A DNA stretch of 32,715 nucleotides from Mesorhizobium caraganae (GCF_016836705.1 NZ_JAFCGY010000047.1:1-32715); one strand, 5' to 3'; shown: positions 17,976-27,199, counted from the first letter of the stretch. The notes: generated from the sequence alone by a model not told the origin. Numbers and translations are program-made.

Positions 17976-19478
17976 ATGAGCCTGGATTACGAGAATGACG
18001 GTGCTTTCCATGCGAAGCTTATCGAGGAGGTGCTGTCGCAATATCCCGACAAGGCGGCGAAGCGCCGCAAAAAGCACCTCAGCGTCGCAAAGAGCGGGGA
18101 CGAGGCTGGCGAGGAAGGCGAGGTCGTCTCCGAATGCGACGTCAAATCGAACATCAAGTCCATTCCGGGCGTGATGACGATTCGTGGTTGCGCTTATGCC
18201 GGCTCTAAGGGCGTGGTGTGGGGTCCAATCAAGGATATGGTCCATATCTCGCACGGCCCGGTCGGCTGCGGGCAATATTCCTGGTCGCAGCGCCGCAACT
18301 ACTATGTCGGCACGACGGGCATCGACACGTTCGGGACAATGCAGTTCACCTCCGATTTCCAGGAGAAGGACATTGTTTTCGGCGGCGACAAGAAACTGGA
18401 ACAGATCATCGACGAGATTGAGGGACTGTTTCCCCTCAACAACGGCATGAGCGTGCAATCCGAATGCCCGATCGGCCTGATTGGCGACGACACTGAAGCC
18501 GTGTCCCGCAACAAGGCCAAGGAGCACGGAAAGACCATCGTGCCGGTGCGCTGCGAGGGCTTCCGCGGCGTCTCGCAATCGCTCGGCCACCACATCGCCA
18601 ACGACGCGATCCGCGACTGGGTCTTCGAGAAGAAGAACGTCGAGTTCGAGGCCGGCCCTTACGACGTCAACGTGATCGGCGACTACAATATCGGCGGCGA
18701 CGCCTGGGCCTCGCGCATCCTGCTCGAGGAGATAGGGCTGCGCGTTGTCGGCAACTGGTCGGGCGACGCGACACTTGCCGAGATCGAGCGCGCGCCGAAG
18801 GCCAAGCTCAATCTCATCCATTGCTACAGGTCGATGAACTACATCTGCCGGCACATGGAGGAAAAGTATGGCGTCGCCTGGATGGAGTACAATTTCTTCG
18901 GCCCCTCCCAGATCGAAGCCTCTCTGCGCAAGATAGCCAAGCATTTTGGGCCCGAAATCGAGGAGAAGACGGAGAAGGTTATCGGCAAGTACAGACCGTT
19001 GATTGATGCGGTCATCGCCAAGTACCGGCCGCGCCTCGAAGGCAATACCGTCATGCTCTATGTCGGCGGCCTGCGCCCCCGCCACGTCATCACAGCTTAC
19101 GAGGACCTCGGCATGGTGATCGTCGGCACAGGCTACGAGTTCGCCCACAACGATGACTATCAGCGCACCGGCCATTACGTAAGGAACGGCACGCTGATCT
19201 ATGATGACGTGACCGGTTACGAGTTGGAGAAGTTCATCGAGGGGGTTCGCCCTAATCTCGTCGGCTCGGGCATTAAGGAAAAATACCCGGTGCAAAAGAT
19301 GGGCATACCGTTCCGCCAGATGCACTCCTGGGATTATTCGGGGCCGTATCACGGCTATGACGGCTTTGCCATTTTCGCCCGCGACGTGGACCTTGCCATC
19401 AACAACCCCGTCTGGGGCCTGTACGACGCGCCTTGGAAAAAAAGCCCGCGCCGTGGGCGGGCGATGGCTGCCGAATAA
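17976..19478 (+). CDS. nifD: Nitrogenase MoFe protein alpha chain
   Basis: A 500-residue protein. The P-cluster cysteines are C72 (IRGCAYAG), C98 (GPVGCGQ) and C164 (SECPIG). The FeMo-cofactor ligands are C283 (LIHCYRSMNY) and H450 (RQMHSWDYSGPYHG). With NifK it forms the alpha2-beta2 MoFe protein that reduces dinitrogen. The ATG at 17976 follows GAAAGGGG and matches the expected MSLDYEND start; an in-frame ATG at 17892 is not supported. It is second in the operon, 98 bases after nifH. Confidence 0.97.
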   Translation: MSLDYENDGAFHAKLIEEVLSQYPDKAAKRRKKHLSVAKSGDEAGEEGEVVSECDVKSNIKSIPGVMTIRGCAYAGSKGVVWGPIKDMVHISHGPVGCGQYSWSQRRNYYVGTTGIDTFGTMQFTSDFQEKDIVFGGDKKLEQIIDEIEGLFPLNNGMSVQSECPIGLIGDDTEAVSRNKAKEHGKTIVPVRCEGFRGVSQSLGHHIANDAIRDWVFEKKNVEFEAGPYDVNVIGDYNIGGDAWASRILLEEIGLRVVGNWSGDATLAEIERAPKAKLNLIHCYRSMNYICRHMEEKYGVAWMEYNFFGPSQIEASLRKIAKHFGPEIEEKTEKVIGKYRPLIDAVIAKYRPRLEGNTVMLYVGGLRPRHVITAYEDLGMVIVGTGYEFAHNDDYQRTGHYVRNGTLIYDDVTGYELEKFIEGVRPNLVGSGIKEKYPVQKMGIPFRQMHSWDYSGPYHGYDGFAIFARDVDLAINNPVWGLYDAPWKKSPRRGRAMAAE

Positions 19479-19494
19479 CACCTGACCTTAGCCT

Positions 19495-19559
19495 GGTCTC
19501 CCCAACGGAGACGATGAACGCCCGCGGCCCCGTGGCCCGCGGGAGACCTGAAACGTCTC
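19495..19559 (+). other. Mutually exclusive stem-loops in the nifD-nifK spacer
   Basis: GGTCTCCC (19495-19502) can pair with GGGAGACC (19541-19548, 8 bp), or its GTCTCC part with GGAGAC (19507-19512, 6 bp, 5-base loop). GAGACG (19508-19513) can also pair with CGTCTC (19554-19559). Inside is a GC-rich stem CCCGCGG/CCGCGGG (19521-19527 with 19537-19543). Several of these cannot form together. The pairings are seen directly. Any role in mRNA processing or nifD:nifK balance is inferred. Confidence 0.5.
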
Positions 19560-19612
19560 GACGTCCCTGAGCTGCCGTATGGGGCGGCCAGATGAAAAAG
19601 AGGTAATCACCC

Positions 19613-21154
19613 ATGCCGCAGTCGGCTGAAAAAATTCTCGACCACGCTCCCCTGTTCCGCGAGCCGGAATACAGGCAGATGCTCGCCGAGAAGAAGCTGA
19701 ATTTCGAATGTCCGCACCCGGATCAGATCGTTACCGATCAACGCGAATTCACCAAGACGTGGGAATACCGCGAAAAGAACCTCGCCCGCGAAGCGCTTGT
19801 CGTGAACCCCGCCAAGGCCTGCCAGCCGCTCGGCGCGGTGTTCGCGGCCGCGGGCTTCGAGCGAACCATGTCCTTTGTCCACGGCAGCCAGGGCTGCGTG
19901 GCCTATTATCGCTCGCACCTGTCGCGCCATTTCAAGGAGCCTGCTTCGGCGGTTTCCTCCTCGATGACCGAGGATGCGGCGGTATTCGGCGGCCTGAAGA
20001 ACATGGTCGACGGGCTTGCCAACACTTACCAGCTCTACGATCCAAAGATGATCGCCGTCTCGACGACTTGTATGGCAGAGGTCATTGGCGACGACCTGCA
20101 CAGCTTCATCGAGAACGCCAAGGACGAAAACTCGGTCCCGCGCGACTTCGACGTGCCCTTCGCCCACACGCCGGCCTTCGTCGGCAGCCATGTCGACGGC
20201 TATGACGGTATGGTCAAGGGCATTCTGGAGCACTTCTGGAAAGGCCAGGAGCGCAGGGAAGCCGCAGGAACCATCAACATCATTCCGGGGTTCGACGGCT
20301 TCTGCGTTGGCAACAACCGGGAACTCAAGCGCCTGCTCGATCTGATGAGCGTGTCATACACCTTCATTCAGGACGCCTCTGACCAATTCGACACGCCGTC
20401 GGACGGCGAATACCGCATGTATGACGGCGGCACGAAAATCGAAGACGTCAAGAAGGCGCTCAACGCCGAGGCGACACTTTCGCTGCAGTACTACAACACC
20501 CGAAAAACGCTGGAATATTGCGAGCAATCCGGGCAGGAGACGGCCTCGTTCCATTACCCGCTCGGCGTCCAGGCGACCGACGAATTCCTGATGAAGGTCT
20601 CGGCGCTTTCCGGCAAGGAGATCCCAGAGACAATCCGCCTTGAGCGCGGCCGACTGGTTGATGCCATGGCCGACAGCCAGTCATGGCTGCACGGTAAGAA
20701 ATACGCGATCTACGGCGATCCGGACTTCGTCTACGCCATGGCCCGCTTCGTCATGGAGACCGGCGGCGAGCCGACGCATTGCCTCGCCACCAACGGCGCC
20801 TCGGCTTGGGAAGCCGAGATGAAGGAACTGCTTGCATCCTCGCCCTTCGGCAAGGACGCTCAGGTCTGGGCGGGCAAGGACCTTTGGGCGATGCGTTCGC
20901 TGCTCTTCACCGAGCCGGTGGACCTGCTGATCGGCAATTCCTATGGCAAGTATCTGGAGCGCGATACCGGCACGCCGCTGATCCGGCTGATGTTTCCGAT
21001 CTTCGACCGGCACCATCACCATCGCTTTGCGCTCATGGGCTATCAAGGCGGGTTGCGCGTCCTGACGACGATCCTCGACAAGATCTTCGACAAGCTCGAT
21101 CGCGAGACGAGCGAGACGGGCGTAACGGACTATTCTTATGACCTCACCCGCTAA
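19613..21154 (+). CDS. nifK: Nitrogenase MoFe protein beta chain
   Basis: A 513-residue protein. The P-cluster cysteines are C70 (NPAKACQPLGA), C95 (HGSQGCVAYYR) and C153 (STTCMAEVIGDD). The C-terminal half carries the conserved DRHHHHR block. It pairs with NifD around the P cluster that relays electrons to FeMo-co. Start ATG 19613 follows AAGAGG. The 134-base spacer from nifD is longer than usual and contains strong alternative hairpins. Confidence 0.97.
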   Translation: MPQSAEKILDHAPLFREPEYRQMLAEKKLNFECPHPDQIVTDQREFTKTWEYREKNLAREALVVNPAKACQPLGAVFAAAGFERTMSFVHGSQGCVAYYRSHLSRHFKEPASAVSSSMTEDAAVFGGLKNMVDGLANTYQLYDPKMIAVSTTCMAEVIGDDLHSFIENAKDENSVPRDFDVPFAHTPAFVGSHVDGYDGMVKGILEHFWKGQERREAAGTINIIPGFDGFCVGNNRELKRLLDLMSVSYTFIQDASDQFDTPSDGEYRMYDGGTKIEDVKKALNAEATLSLQYYNTRKTLEYCEQSGQETASFHYPLGVQATDEFLMKVSALSGKEIPETIRLERGRLVDAMADSQSWLHGKKYAIYGDPDFVYAMARFVMETGGEPTHCLATNGASAWEAEMKELLASSPFGKDAQVWAGKDLWAMRSLLFTEPVDLLIGNSYGKYLERDTGTPLIRLMFPIFDRHHHHRFALMGYQGGLRVLTTILDKIFDKLDRETSETGVTDYSYDLTR

Positions 21155-21217
21155 GAGCGGCGGCCGGCCTTTCGCCGAGGCCGTCCCTTGCCCAATGCAC
21201 TTTTGGAGACCGACGCA

Positions 21218-22708
21218 ATGTCCTCGCTCAGCGCCAAAATCCAGGATGTCTTCAACGAGCCCGCCTGCGATAGAAACCGCGGCAAGGATGCCAAGGCGCG
21301 CAAAGAGGGCTGCTCGAAGCCGCTGACGCCGGGGGCGGCAGCCGGCGGCTGCGCCTTTGACGGCGCCAAGATCGTGCTGCAGCCGATCACCGACGTTGCG
21401 CACCTGGTCCATGCGCCGCTCGCCTGCGAGGGCAATTCCTGGGACAACCGCGGCGCAGCTTCGTCCGGGGCAACGCTGTGGCGCACAAGCTTCACGACCG
21501 ACCTCACCGAACTCGACGTGGTGATGGGGCAGGGCGAGCGGAAGCTTTTCAAGGCGATCCGTGAGATCAAGGAAACATATGCGCCGTCAGCGATCTTCGT
21601 CTATTCGACCTGCGTGACGGCGCTGATCGGCGACGACATCGAGGCCGTCTGCAAACGCGCGGGGGAAAAATTCGGCTTGGCCGTGGTGCCGGTCAATGCG
21701 CCGGGCTTGGCCGGCTCCAAGAACCTCGGCAACAAGCTCGCCGCCGAGGCGTTGCTCGATCACGTCATCGGCACGGTAGAACCCGACGACGCCGGGCCGC
21801 ACGACATCAACATAATTGGCGAATTCAACCTTTCCGGCGAGTTCTGGCTGGTGAAGCCGCTGCTTGATCGGCTAGGCATCCGCGTGCGCGCCTGCATTCC
21901 GGGCGACGCGCGCTTCCTTGACGTTGCTTCCGCGCACCGCGCCCGGGCGGCTATGATGGTGTGCTCGACCGCGCTCATCAATCTGGGCCGCAAGATGGAG
22001 GAGCGCTGGGACATCCCGTTCTTCGAAGGCTCCTTCTACGGCATTACCGACACCTCGCAAGCACTTCGCAACATTGCTGAGCTGCTCGTGAGGAAGGGGG
22101 CCGATCGCGAGATCCTCAACCGCACACAGACGCTGATCGCAGTGGAAGAGGCGATTGCGTGGAGGAAGCTCGAGGGCTACCGGCGGCGGCTTCAAGGCAA
22201 GCGCGTGCTTCTCAATACAGGCGGCGTGAAGTCCTGGTCGGTCGTTCACGCGCTGATGGAGATCGGCATGGAGATCGTCGGCACCTCGGTCAAGAAATCC
22301 ACAGTCGAAGACAAGGAGCGCATCAAGCAGATCCTCAGGGACGACAACCACATGTTCGAGCAGATGGCAGCGCGCGACCTTTACGCCATGCTCTCAGAAC
22401 ACAAGGCCGACATCATGCTGTCGGGCGGGCGCACGCAATTCATCGCGCTGAAGGCCAAGACACCCTGGCTCGATATCAACCAGGAGCGCCAACACCCTTA
22501 TGCCGGCTATGACGGCATGGTGGAACTCGTACGCCAGATCGACCTCGCCATTCATAACCCGATCTGGTTCCAGGTGCGCGAGCCGGCACCGTGGGATTGC
22601 CAGCCTGCGGTGGAGGACGAACTGCCGGGCACGAAGAGCGAGACCGCGACGTTGCACGCTGTCCAGGAAGTCGCCGGCACGACGGCCGGCGATTGCGGCG
22701 CGTGTTGA
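21218..22708 (+). CDS. nifE: FeMo-cofactor scaffold subunit NifE
   Basis: A 496-residue protein, paralogous to NifD. Characteristic pieces are GGCAFDGAKIVLQPITDVAHLVH, the Cys-containing LACEGNSWDNRG and YSTCVTALIGDD, and the C-terminal TPWLDINQERQHPYAGYDG. NifE and NifN form the complex on which the NifB-derived precursor matures to FeMo-co. Start ATG 21218 has TTGGAGA upstream; a TTG at 21188 would add 10 residues and is less likely. It lies 63 bases after nifK. Confidence 0.96.
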   Translation: MSSLSAKIQDVFNEPACDRNRGKDAKARKEGCSKPLTPGAAAGGCAFDGAKIVLQPITDVAHLVHAPLACEGNSWDNRGAASSGATLWRTSFTTDLTELDVVMGQGERKLFKAIREIKETYAPSAIFVYSTCVTALIGDDIEAVCKRAGEKFGLAVVPVNAPGLAGSKNLGNKLAAEALLDHVIGTVEPDDAGPHDINIIGEFNLSGEFWLVKPLLDRLGIRVRACIPGDARFLDVASAHRARAAMMVCSTALINLGRKMEERWDIPFFEGSFYGITDTSQALRNIAELLVRKGADREILNRTQTLIAVEEAIAWRKLEGYRRRLQGKRVLLNTGGVKSWSVVHALMEIGMEIVGTSVKKSTVEDKERIKQILRDDNHMFEQMAARDLYAMLSEHKADIMLSGGRTQFIALKAKTPWLDINQERQHPYAGYDGMVELVRQIDLAIHNPIWFQVREPAPWDCQPAVEDELPGTKSETATLHAVQEVAGTTAGDCGAC

Positions 22709-22716
22709 GGAAGCCT

Positions 22717-24099
22717 ATGGCCCGCATTCTTTCCCAGACCAAATCAGCAGCCGTCAATCCGCTGAAGTCGTCACAGCCGCTGGGTGCCGCCTTGGCCTTT
22801 CTTGGGGTCGAGGGTGCGATGCCGCTGTTCCACGGCAGCCAGGGCTGCACCAGCTTCGCGCTCGTGCTCTTCGTGCGGCATTTCAAGGAAGCGATCCCCC
22901 TGCAGACCACCGCGATGGACGAAGTGACGACGATCCTGGGCGGGGCGGACAATCTGGAAGAGGCGATCCTCAACCTCAAGGTCCGCACAAAGCCAAAGCT
23001 GATCGGGGTCTGCACGACGGCGCTGGTGGAAACCCGTGGCGAAGATTGCGCAAGAGACATCGCCGACATCAGGCTGAAGCACGCGCAAGAAATCGCGGGT
23101 ACGGAGATCGTGCTGGCCAACACGCCGGATTTCGACGGCGCGATCGAAGAGGGCTGGGCCAAGGCTGTCACCGCGATGATCGAAGGGATTACACGCCCTG
23201 GCGACCAGGTCCGGCAGTCAAAGAAGATCGCGATCCTGCCAGGCTGGAACCTTACTGTGGCCGACATCGAGCATTTGCGTGAGATGGTTGAAAGCTTTGG
23301 GCTGAAGCCGGTGATCCTGCCGGACGTTTCAGGCTCGCTCGACGGCACCGTGCCCGACCGTTGGGTCACGACCACCTATGGCGGCACCAGCGTCGAGGAC
23401 ATCCGCGAGCTTGGCACGGCCGAGCACTGCATCGCCATCGGCGAGCATATGCGCCGCCCCGCCGAGGTGCTGCAGAAATTGACCGGCGTGCCTTACGTCC
23501 TGTTCCAGTCGCTGACCGGATTGAAGGGCGCCGACCGGTTCGTCTCGCTGCTGTCCTCGATTTCGGGCACGTCGGTGCCGGCCGGGGTGCGCCGTCGCCG
23601 GGGCCAATTGCAGGATGCGTTACTCGACGGACATTTCCATTTCGGAGGCAAGAAAATTGCGATCGCTGCTGAACCAGACCAACTCTACCAACTCGCGAGC
23701 TTCTTCGTCGGCATGGGCTCCGAAATCGCGGCGGCCGTCGCCACGACCGATATGTCGAAAATTCTGGAAAAAGTACCGGCGCAGTCGGTTCAAATCGGCG
23801 ATCTCGGCGATTTGGAAGCTCTTGCGGCGAGCGCTGATCTTCTCGTCACCCATTCCCACGGCCGCCAGGCGGCGCAGCGCCTTGGTATTCCGCTCATGCG
23901 CGTCGGCTTTCCGGTCTTCGACCGACTCGGCAGCCAGCACAAGCTCACAATCCTCTATCAGGGCACCCGCGACCTGATCTTCGAGGTTGCCAACATCTTC
24001 CAGGCCAACCAGCACGCGCCGACGCCTGAGGCACTTGATCCATTCCGCAAGCGAGAAATGCCAGATGAGCTCCTTTCGTCGCCTCTCGCTCGTCACTGA
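22717..24099 (+). CDS. nifN: FeMo-cofactor scaffold subunit NifN
   Basis: A 460-residue NifK paralogue and partner of NifE. Typical features are NPLKSSQPLGAALAFLGVEG, FHGSQGCTSFALVLFVRHFKEAIP near the start and GVCTTALVETRGED. Start ATG 22717 lies 8 bases after the nifE stop with GAGGAAG upstream; the open frame extends back to 22591 inside nifE but without support. Its 3' end overlaps nifX by 35 bases, so translation is coupled. Confidence 0.96.
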   Translation: MARILSQTKSAAVNPLKSSQPLGAALAFLGVEGAMPLFHGSQGCTSFALVLFVRHFKEAIPLQTTAMDEVTTILGGADNLEEAILNLKVRTKPKLIGVCTTALVETRGEDCARDIADIRLKHAQEIAGTEIVLANTPDFDGAIEEGWAKAVTAMIEGITRPGDQVRQSKKIAILPGWNLTVADIEHLREMVESFGLKPVILPDVSGSLDGTVPDRWVTTTYGGTSVEDIRELGTAEHCIAIGEHMRRPAEVLQKLTGVPYVLFQSLTGLKGADRFVSLLSSISGTSVPAGVRRRRGQLQDALLDGHFHFGGKKIAIAAEPDQLYQLASFFVGMGSEIAAAVATTDMSKILEKVPAQSVQIGDLGDLEALAASADLLVTHSHGRQAAQRLGIPLMRVGFPVFDRLGSQHKLTILYQGTRDLIFEVANIFQANQHAPTPEALDPFRKREMPDELLSSPLARH

Positions 24100-24559
24100 C
24101 GAGGTTCACGCACCGATGCCGGAACGACGAGCAGGCGCATTGCGCGTGGCGGTCGCCACGCAAGATATGAAGAACCTCAATGCCCATTTCGGCTCGGCCA
24201 AGCGCTTTGCTGTCTACGACGTGACGCGCGAGGAATGGAACCTCGTGGAAGCCGTGGCCTTCGATGACGTTTCCGACGAGAGCGGGGAGCATCGGAGCGA
24301 GGGCGATGACCGCATCACGCCGAAGGTGGAGGCGCTGAAGGGCTGTCATCTCCTGTTTTGTCTGGCCATCGGCGGCCCTTCGGCAGCCAAGGTTGTTTCG
24401 GCAAAAATCCATCCGATCAAGGTGGCGCAGCCCCAAACCATCCAGGAGGTGCTGTTGCGCACGCAGATGATGCTCAGGACGTGTCCTCCCCCTTGGCTGC
24501 GCAAGGTGCTGGCGGAGGCAGGTGTCGCCGAGAAGAAACCGTCCTTCGAGGACGACTGA
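24065..24559 (+). CDS. nifX: FeMo-cofactor carrier protein NifX
   Basis: A 164-residue protein of the NifX/NafY-type fold. Visible parts are LRVAVATQDMKNLNAHFGSAKRF, a conserved KGCHLLFCLAIGGPSAAKVV segment and PQTIQEVL with a helical tail to FEDD. NifX binds NifB-co and exchanges cofactor precursors with NifEN. ATG 24065 is chosen because it lies inside the nifN end, as is common. Its last codons also occur as a fused fragment at 29641-29695. Confidence 0.94.
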   Translation: MSSFRRLSLVTDEVHAPMPERRAGALRVAVATQDMKNLNAHFGSAKRFAVYDVTREEWNLVEAVAFDDVSDESGEHRSEGDDRITPKVEALKGCHLLFCLAIGGPSAAKVVSAKIHPIKVAQPQTIQEVLLRTQMMLRTCPPPWLRKVLAEAGVAEKKPSFEDD

Positions 24560-24576
24560 TATGGGGAGAAGGCGAA

Positions 24577-25056
24577 ATGTCTGATACCGCGGCTAGCACT
24601 GCTGTCGCCGAGGACGAGGCGGCCCTTGCCACCCCGTTCGTCAAATGCCTCGTGCGACTGATCCGTGCTCAGGATCCCCACGGGTCGTGGGAAGGCAAAC
24701 CGGATGTCGAGCTTCTGGCCGACTTTATCATCACCAGGCAACAGCGCCGTGCGATCCCGATCATCGGCGATCCCGATCCGGACGTGCTGTGGAGGCTAGA
24801 CATGTTCTATGCCGCCGTCGGGCTTGCGATCGAGGAGCGCTGCGGCCTGATGGCATCGCCGATGATGGAGATGAGCCACGAGGGCTTCGGGCGCGTGCTT
24901 TTCACGGCCGGACGGCTGGTCGTCCTTTCGAAGACCCTGCGCGACGTCCACCGGTTCGGCTTCGAGACGTTCTGGAAACTCGCACAAGCCGGTACGAAAC
25001 TGGCCGGCGATGCGATCGCAGCCATTGAAGCCTATCCCGACGTGGCACGGGCGTGA
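24577..25056 (+). CDS. NifX-associated nitrogen fixation protein (DUF269)
   Basis: A 159-residue protein of the DUF269 family, nearly always found after nifX. It has AALATPFVKCLVRLIRAQD, WEGKPDVELLADFI, PIIGDPDPDVLWRLDMFY and DVHRFGFETFWKLAQAG. Its precise role is unsettled; it is thought to assist FeMo-co assembly or protein stability. GGGGAGAAGG lies just before ATG 24577. The partner CCE_0567-type gene that usually follows is absent here and sits after a second DUF269 copy at 29714. Confidence 0.94.
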   Translation: MSDTAASTAVAEDEAALATPFVKCLVRLIRAQDPHGSWEGKPDVELLADFIITRQQRRAIPIIGDPDPDVLWRLDMFYAAVGLAIEERCGLMASPMMEMSHEGFGRVLFTAGRLVVLSKTLRDVHRFGFETFWKLAQAGTKLAGDAIAAIEAYPDVARA

Positions 25057-25106
25057 TGGAACCGAGTTTCGAACAAGGGGGTCATGTCAGGCCTTGAGGA
25101 GCTGCG

Positions 25107-25868
25107 ATGCCAGTCCACTCAACCGACGCGGTCGAGACCGATCTGGTTCCTGGGGTAGCGTTGATGAAGCCACTCGTCCTGATCTGTTCGCAAGATGCCG
25201 AGTTCTATCTGTTCCTCAGCCACATACTGGAGGTGGATGGCTTCACCAGTGAGCCGGCAGGCGGCGCGAAGGAAGCACTTGCAATGGCCGACGAACGGGA
25301 CTTCCAGGCCGTGGTGCTGGACTGCGGGCCAGCGAGCATAACCGGGTCAGCAATCTGCGCCCGGCTCAAGCGGGAGCCCCGGACCGGCGGCCTGCCCATT
25401 ATTGCCCTGATCGCGCCCGGCGCCGAGAACCAGCACCTCGATCTCCTGAAGGCAGGCATTGACGAAAGCTTTGTGCGGCCGATCGCCCCGGCCAAGCTGC
25501 TCGATTGTCTACGGGCGAGGCTGGCGCTGACCAAGCGGGGTGCAAACGGGGTTGAAAACGGCGGCTGGCTCTCCTGTGGCGACCTTGAAATGAGGCTCGA
25601 TGCCCACCGGGTTCGTGGCAATGGCCACGAGATCCATCTCGGGCCGATCGAGTTCAACCTGCTGCGGCTTTTGCTTGAGACCCCCGGCAAGGTCTTCACT
25701 CGGGACGAGCTGATCGGCGCGGCCTGGCCGGCCAACATCCACGTCGGTGTACGCACCGTCGATGTGCATATGAGCCGGCTCAGAAAGGCGCTGAAGGCGG
25801 CCTCGCCCTCCACCGTCATCCGTACCACCAGGTCTGCCGGCTACTCGCTCGAGAGGCCGGACGGCTAA
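25107..25868 (+). CDS. OmpR/PhoB-type response regulator with a degenerate receiver
   Basis: A 253-residue protein. Receiver at about 20-135, winged-helix DNA-binding domain at about 150-250 (GPIEFNLLRLLLETPGKVFTRDEL, VDVHMSRLRKAL, TTRSAGYSL). The phosphoacceptor position is D72 (VVLDCG), but the acidic pair is replaced (CSQD at 27-30), the conserved Thr/Ser is missing (ALIAPG) and the usual Lys is R123 (FVRPI). Phosphorylation may therefore not be its switch. No histidine kinase is nearby. Start ATG 25107 has GAGGAG; an alternative Met at residue 20 would start at the receiver. It lies 50 bases after DUF269, so it may be co-transcribed with nif. Confidence 0.88.
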   Translation: MPVHSTDAVETDLVPGVALMKPLVLICSQDAEFYLFLSHILEVDGFTSEPAGGAKEALAMADERDFQAVVLDCGPASITGSAICARLKREPRTGGLPIIALIAPGAENQHLDLLKAGIDESFVRPIAPAKLLDCLRARLALTKRGANGVENGGWLSCGDLEMRLDAHRVRGNGHEIHLGPIEFNLLRLLLETPGKVFTRDELIGAAWPANIHVGVRTVDVHMSRLRKALKAASPSTVIRTTRSAGYSLERPDG

Positions 25869-25903
25869 ATAGCGAACCGGTAGCCCTGAGCACGACGGAG
25901 GAG

Positions 25904-25918
25904 TGGCACAACTCTTGC
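25904..25918 (+). promoter_or_regulatory. Sigma-54 promoter upstream of the universal stress protein gene
   Basis: TGGCACAACTCTTGC has the full -24 TGGCAC and -12 TTGC blocks with GG and GC 10 bases apart. It lies 52 bases before the ATG at 25970. No TGT-N10-ACA site was seen between 25740 and 25900. Confidence 0.8.
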
Positions 25919-25969
25919 GGCTTCGAAACGCGCCTACAGGTACGACATACTTAGAAAGAAGCAGGGCAA

Positions 25970-26857
25970 ATGGGTTTTAAAAGCGTACTCTGTGTGACGG
26001 GTTCTGACCACTCCGATCAGGACGTCAGAATAGCTGCCGGCTTGTGTGCCGAGGTCGGAGCATATCTTTCCGTATTGATTATGTCGCCTCCACCGCTGGT
26101 TTTGATGCCTCCACCGCTCGGCGATGGCATCCTCGAGTGGCCCACACAACGCGCCCAGGCCATTGCCATGTTGGACAAACGGTTTAGGCAGATCGAGACA
26201 TTTTCGCAGGACATGGCCCGTCTGGAAAAAACATCCAGGGAAATTCAGAACCTGCTGAAAGCGACGTCGCTTTGCTATGACGTCGACATCGACTACTGCG
26301 ACCACGCCAGCGTCGATGACGCCGTGCGACAGCGGGCGCACTGCAACGACCTGACAATCATCGGCCCCGCACTTCTCAACGACAATGATCTCGGACCCCT
26401 TGTTATCAACGGCAGCTTGTTCGATACGGGAAAGCCGGTGCTTGTTGTGCCGAAGGGCGCCGAGGCGACACTGTCGCCGCGGCGCGTGCTGGTCGGCTGG
26501 GATTCGCGAGTCGAGGCGTCCCGCGCAGTTCGGGAAGCGCTGGATCTGCTATCCCGAGCTGAGGACGTTCGTGTCACACTGGTCGATCCGAAAGCGACCT
26601 ACAACGGAAACGGCGCTGAACCAGGAGCCGACATCGCTGCCTATCTTACTCGGCACGGTGCTCGAGTGTCGGTTGACCGGCTGCCGAGCGCCGGTAAGCC
26701 GGCGGCATCGGTCCTCGCGCAGCACGCAATCGACACGTCCGCCGATATGATCGTCATGGGCGCTTATGGCAGCCGCCGGCTGCGTGAGCGGCTTTTCGGC
26801 GGAGTGACCAGATGGATAGTTGGGAAGCCGCCATTGCCGCTGTTTTTGGCTCGTTGA
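25970..26857 (+). CDS. Universal stress protein, tandem UspA domains
   Basis: A 295-residue protein. The first half (about 1-145) is a divergent UspA domain starting FKSVLCVTGSDHSDQDVRIAAG. The second half (about 160-295) is canonical: RRVLVGWDSRVEASRAVREAL, then the nucleotide-binding-type loop MGAYGSRRLRERLFGGVTRWI with the GxxG...G(S/T) pattern slightly altered. Such proteins help cells survive low oxygen, starvation or redox stress. ATG 25970 follows GCAGGG. The sigma-54 promoter just upstream points to expression with the nif genes. A decayed second usp lies downstream. Confidence 0.92.
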   Translation: MGFKSVLCVTGSDHSDQDVRIAAGLCAEVGAYLSVLIMSPPPLVLMPPPLGDGILEWPTQRAQAIAMLDKRFRQIETFSQDMARLEKTSREIQNLLKATSLCYDVDIDYCDHASVDDAVRQRAHCNDLTIIGPALLNDNDLGPLVINGSLFDTGKPVLVVPKGAEATLSPRRVLVGWDSRVEASRAVREALDLLSRAEDVRVTLVDPKATYNGNGAEPGADIAAYLTRHGARVSVDRLPSAGKPAASVLAQHAIDTSADMIVMGAYGSRRLRERLFGGVTRWIVGKPPLPLFLAR

Positions 26858-27199
26858 CTGGTTCCAGGGGGAGCACCGAGCTGTTCGAAGCTCTGCTCCC
26901 CTGGGTCACCTATCCTGATGCCAATTCGAAGGAAGAAAGGTCGCGGCGAACGCGGGAAATTTCGCGAAGCTCCTCGCAGCCAATCGGCACGCGCCGTCGC
27001 GAGACCATCGGACGTGTCTAGCGCGCTCTCGGGGGTTCTGCTCGCCCGCGATGATCCGCAACGCGGAGACCGGCCGCGAAACAGGTACAGGCGCTCCTCA
27101 ATGCACTCAAAACCACGGCTTCGCAGGTCGGCGCCAGGTCGAGAAGGACAGTCGTTTCAGCACGGCCGATCGCGTTCGGATCCCATAGCGGCATTCGCA

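Noticed and set aside
19443..19461. GC-rich hairpin at the nifD 3' end as a terminator
   Set aside because: It is within the coding sequence, has no T-run and is followed by nifK of the same operon.
16987..19481. Two long minus-strand ORFs (312 and 519 codons) opposite nifH and nifD
   Set aside because: They are antisense shadows caused by strong GC codon bias in nifH and nifD. They have no ribosome sites or motifs, and the plus-strand genes are certain.
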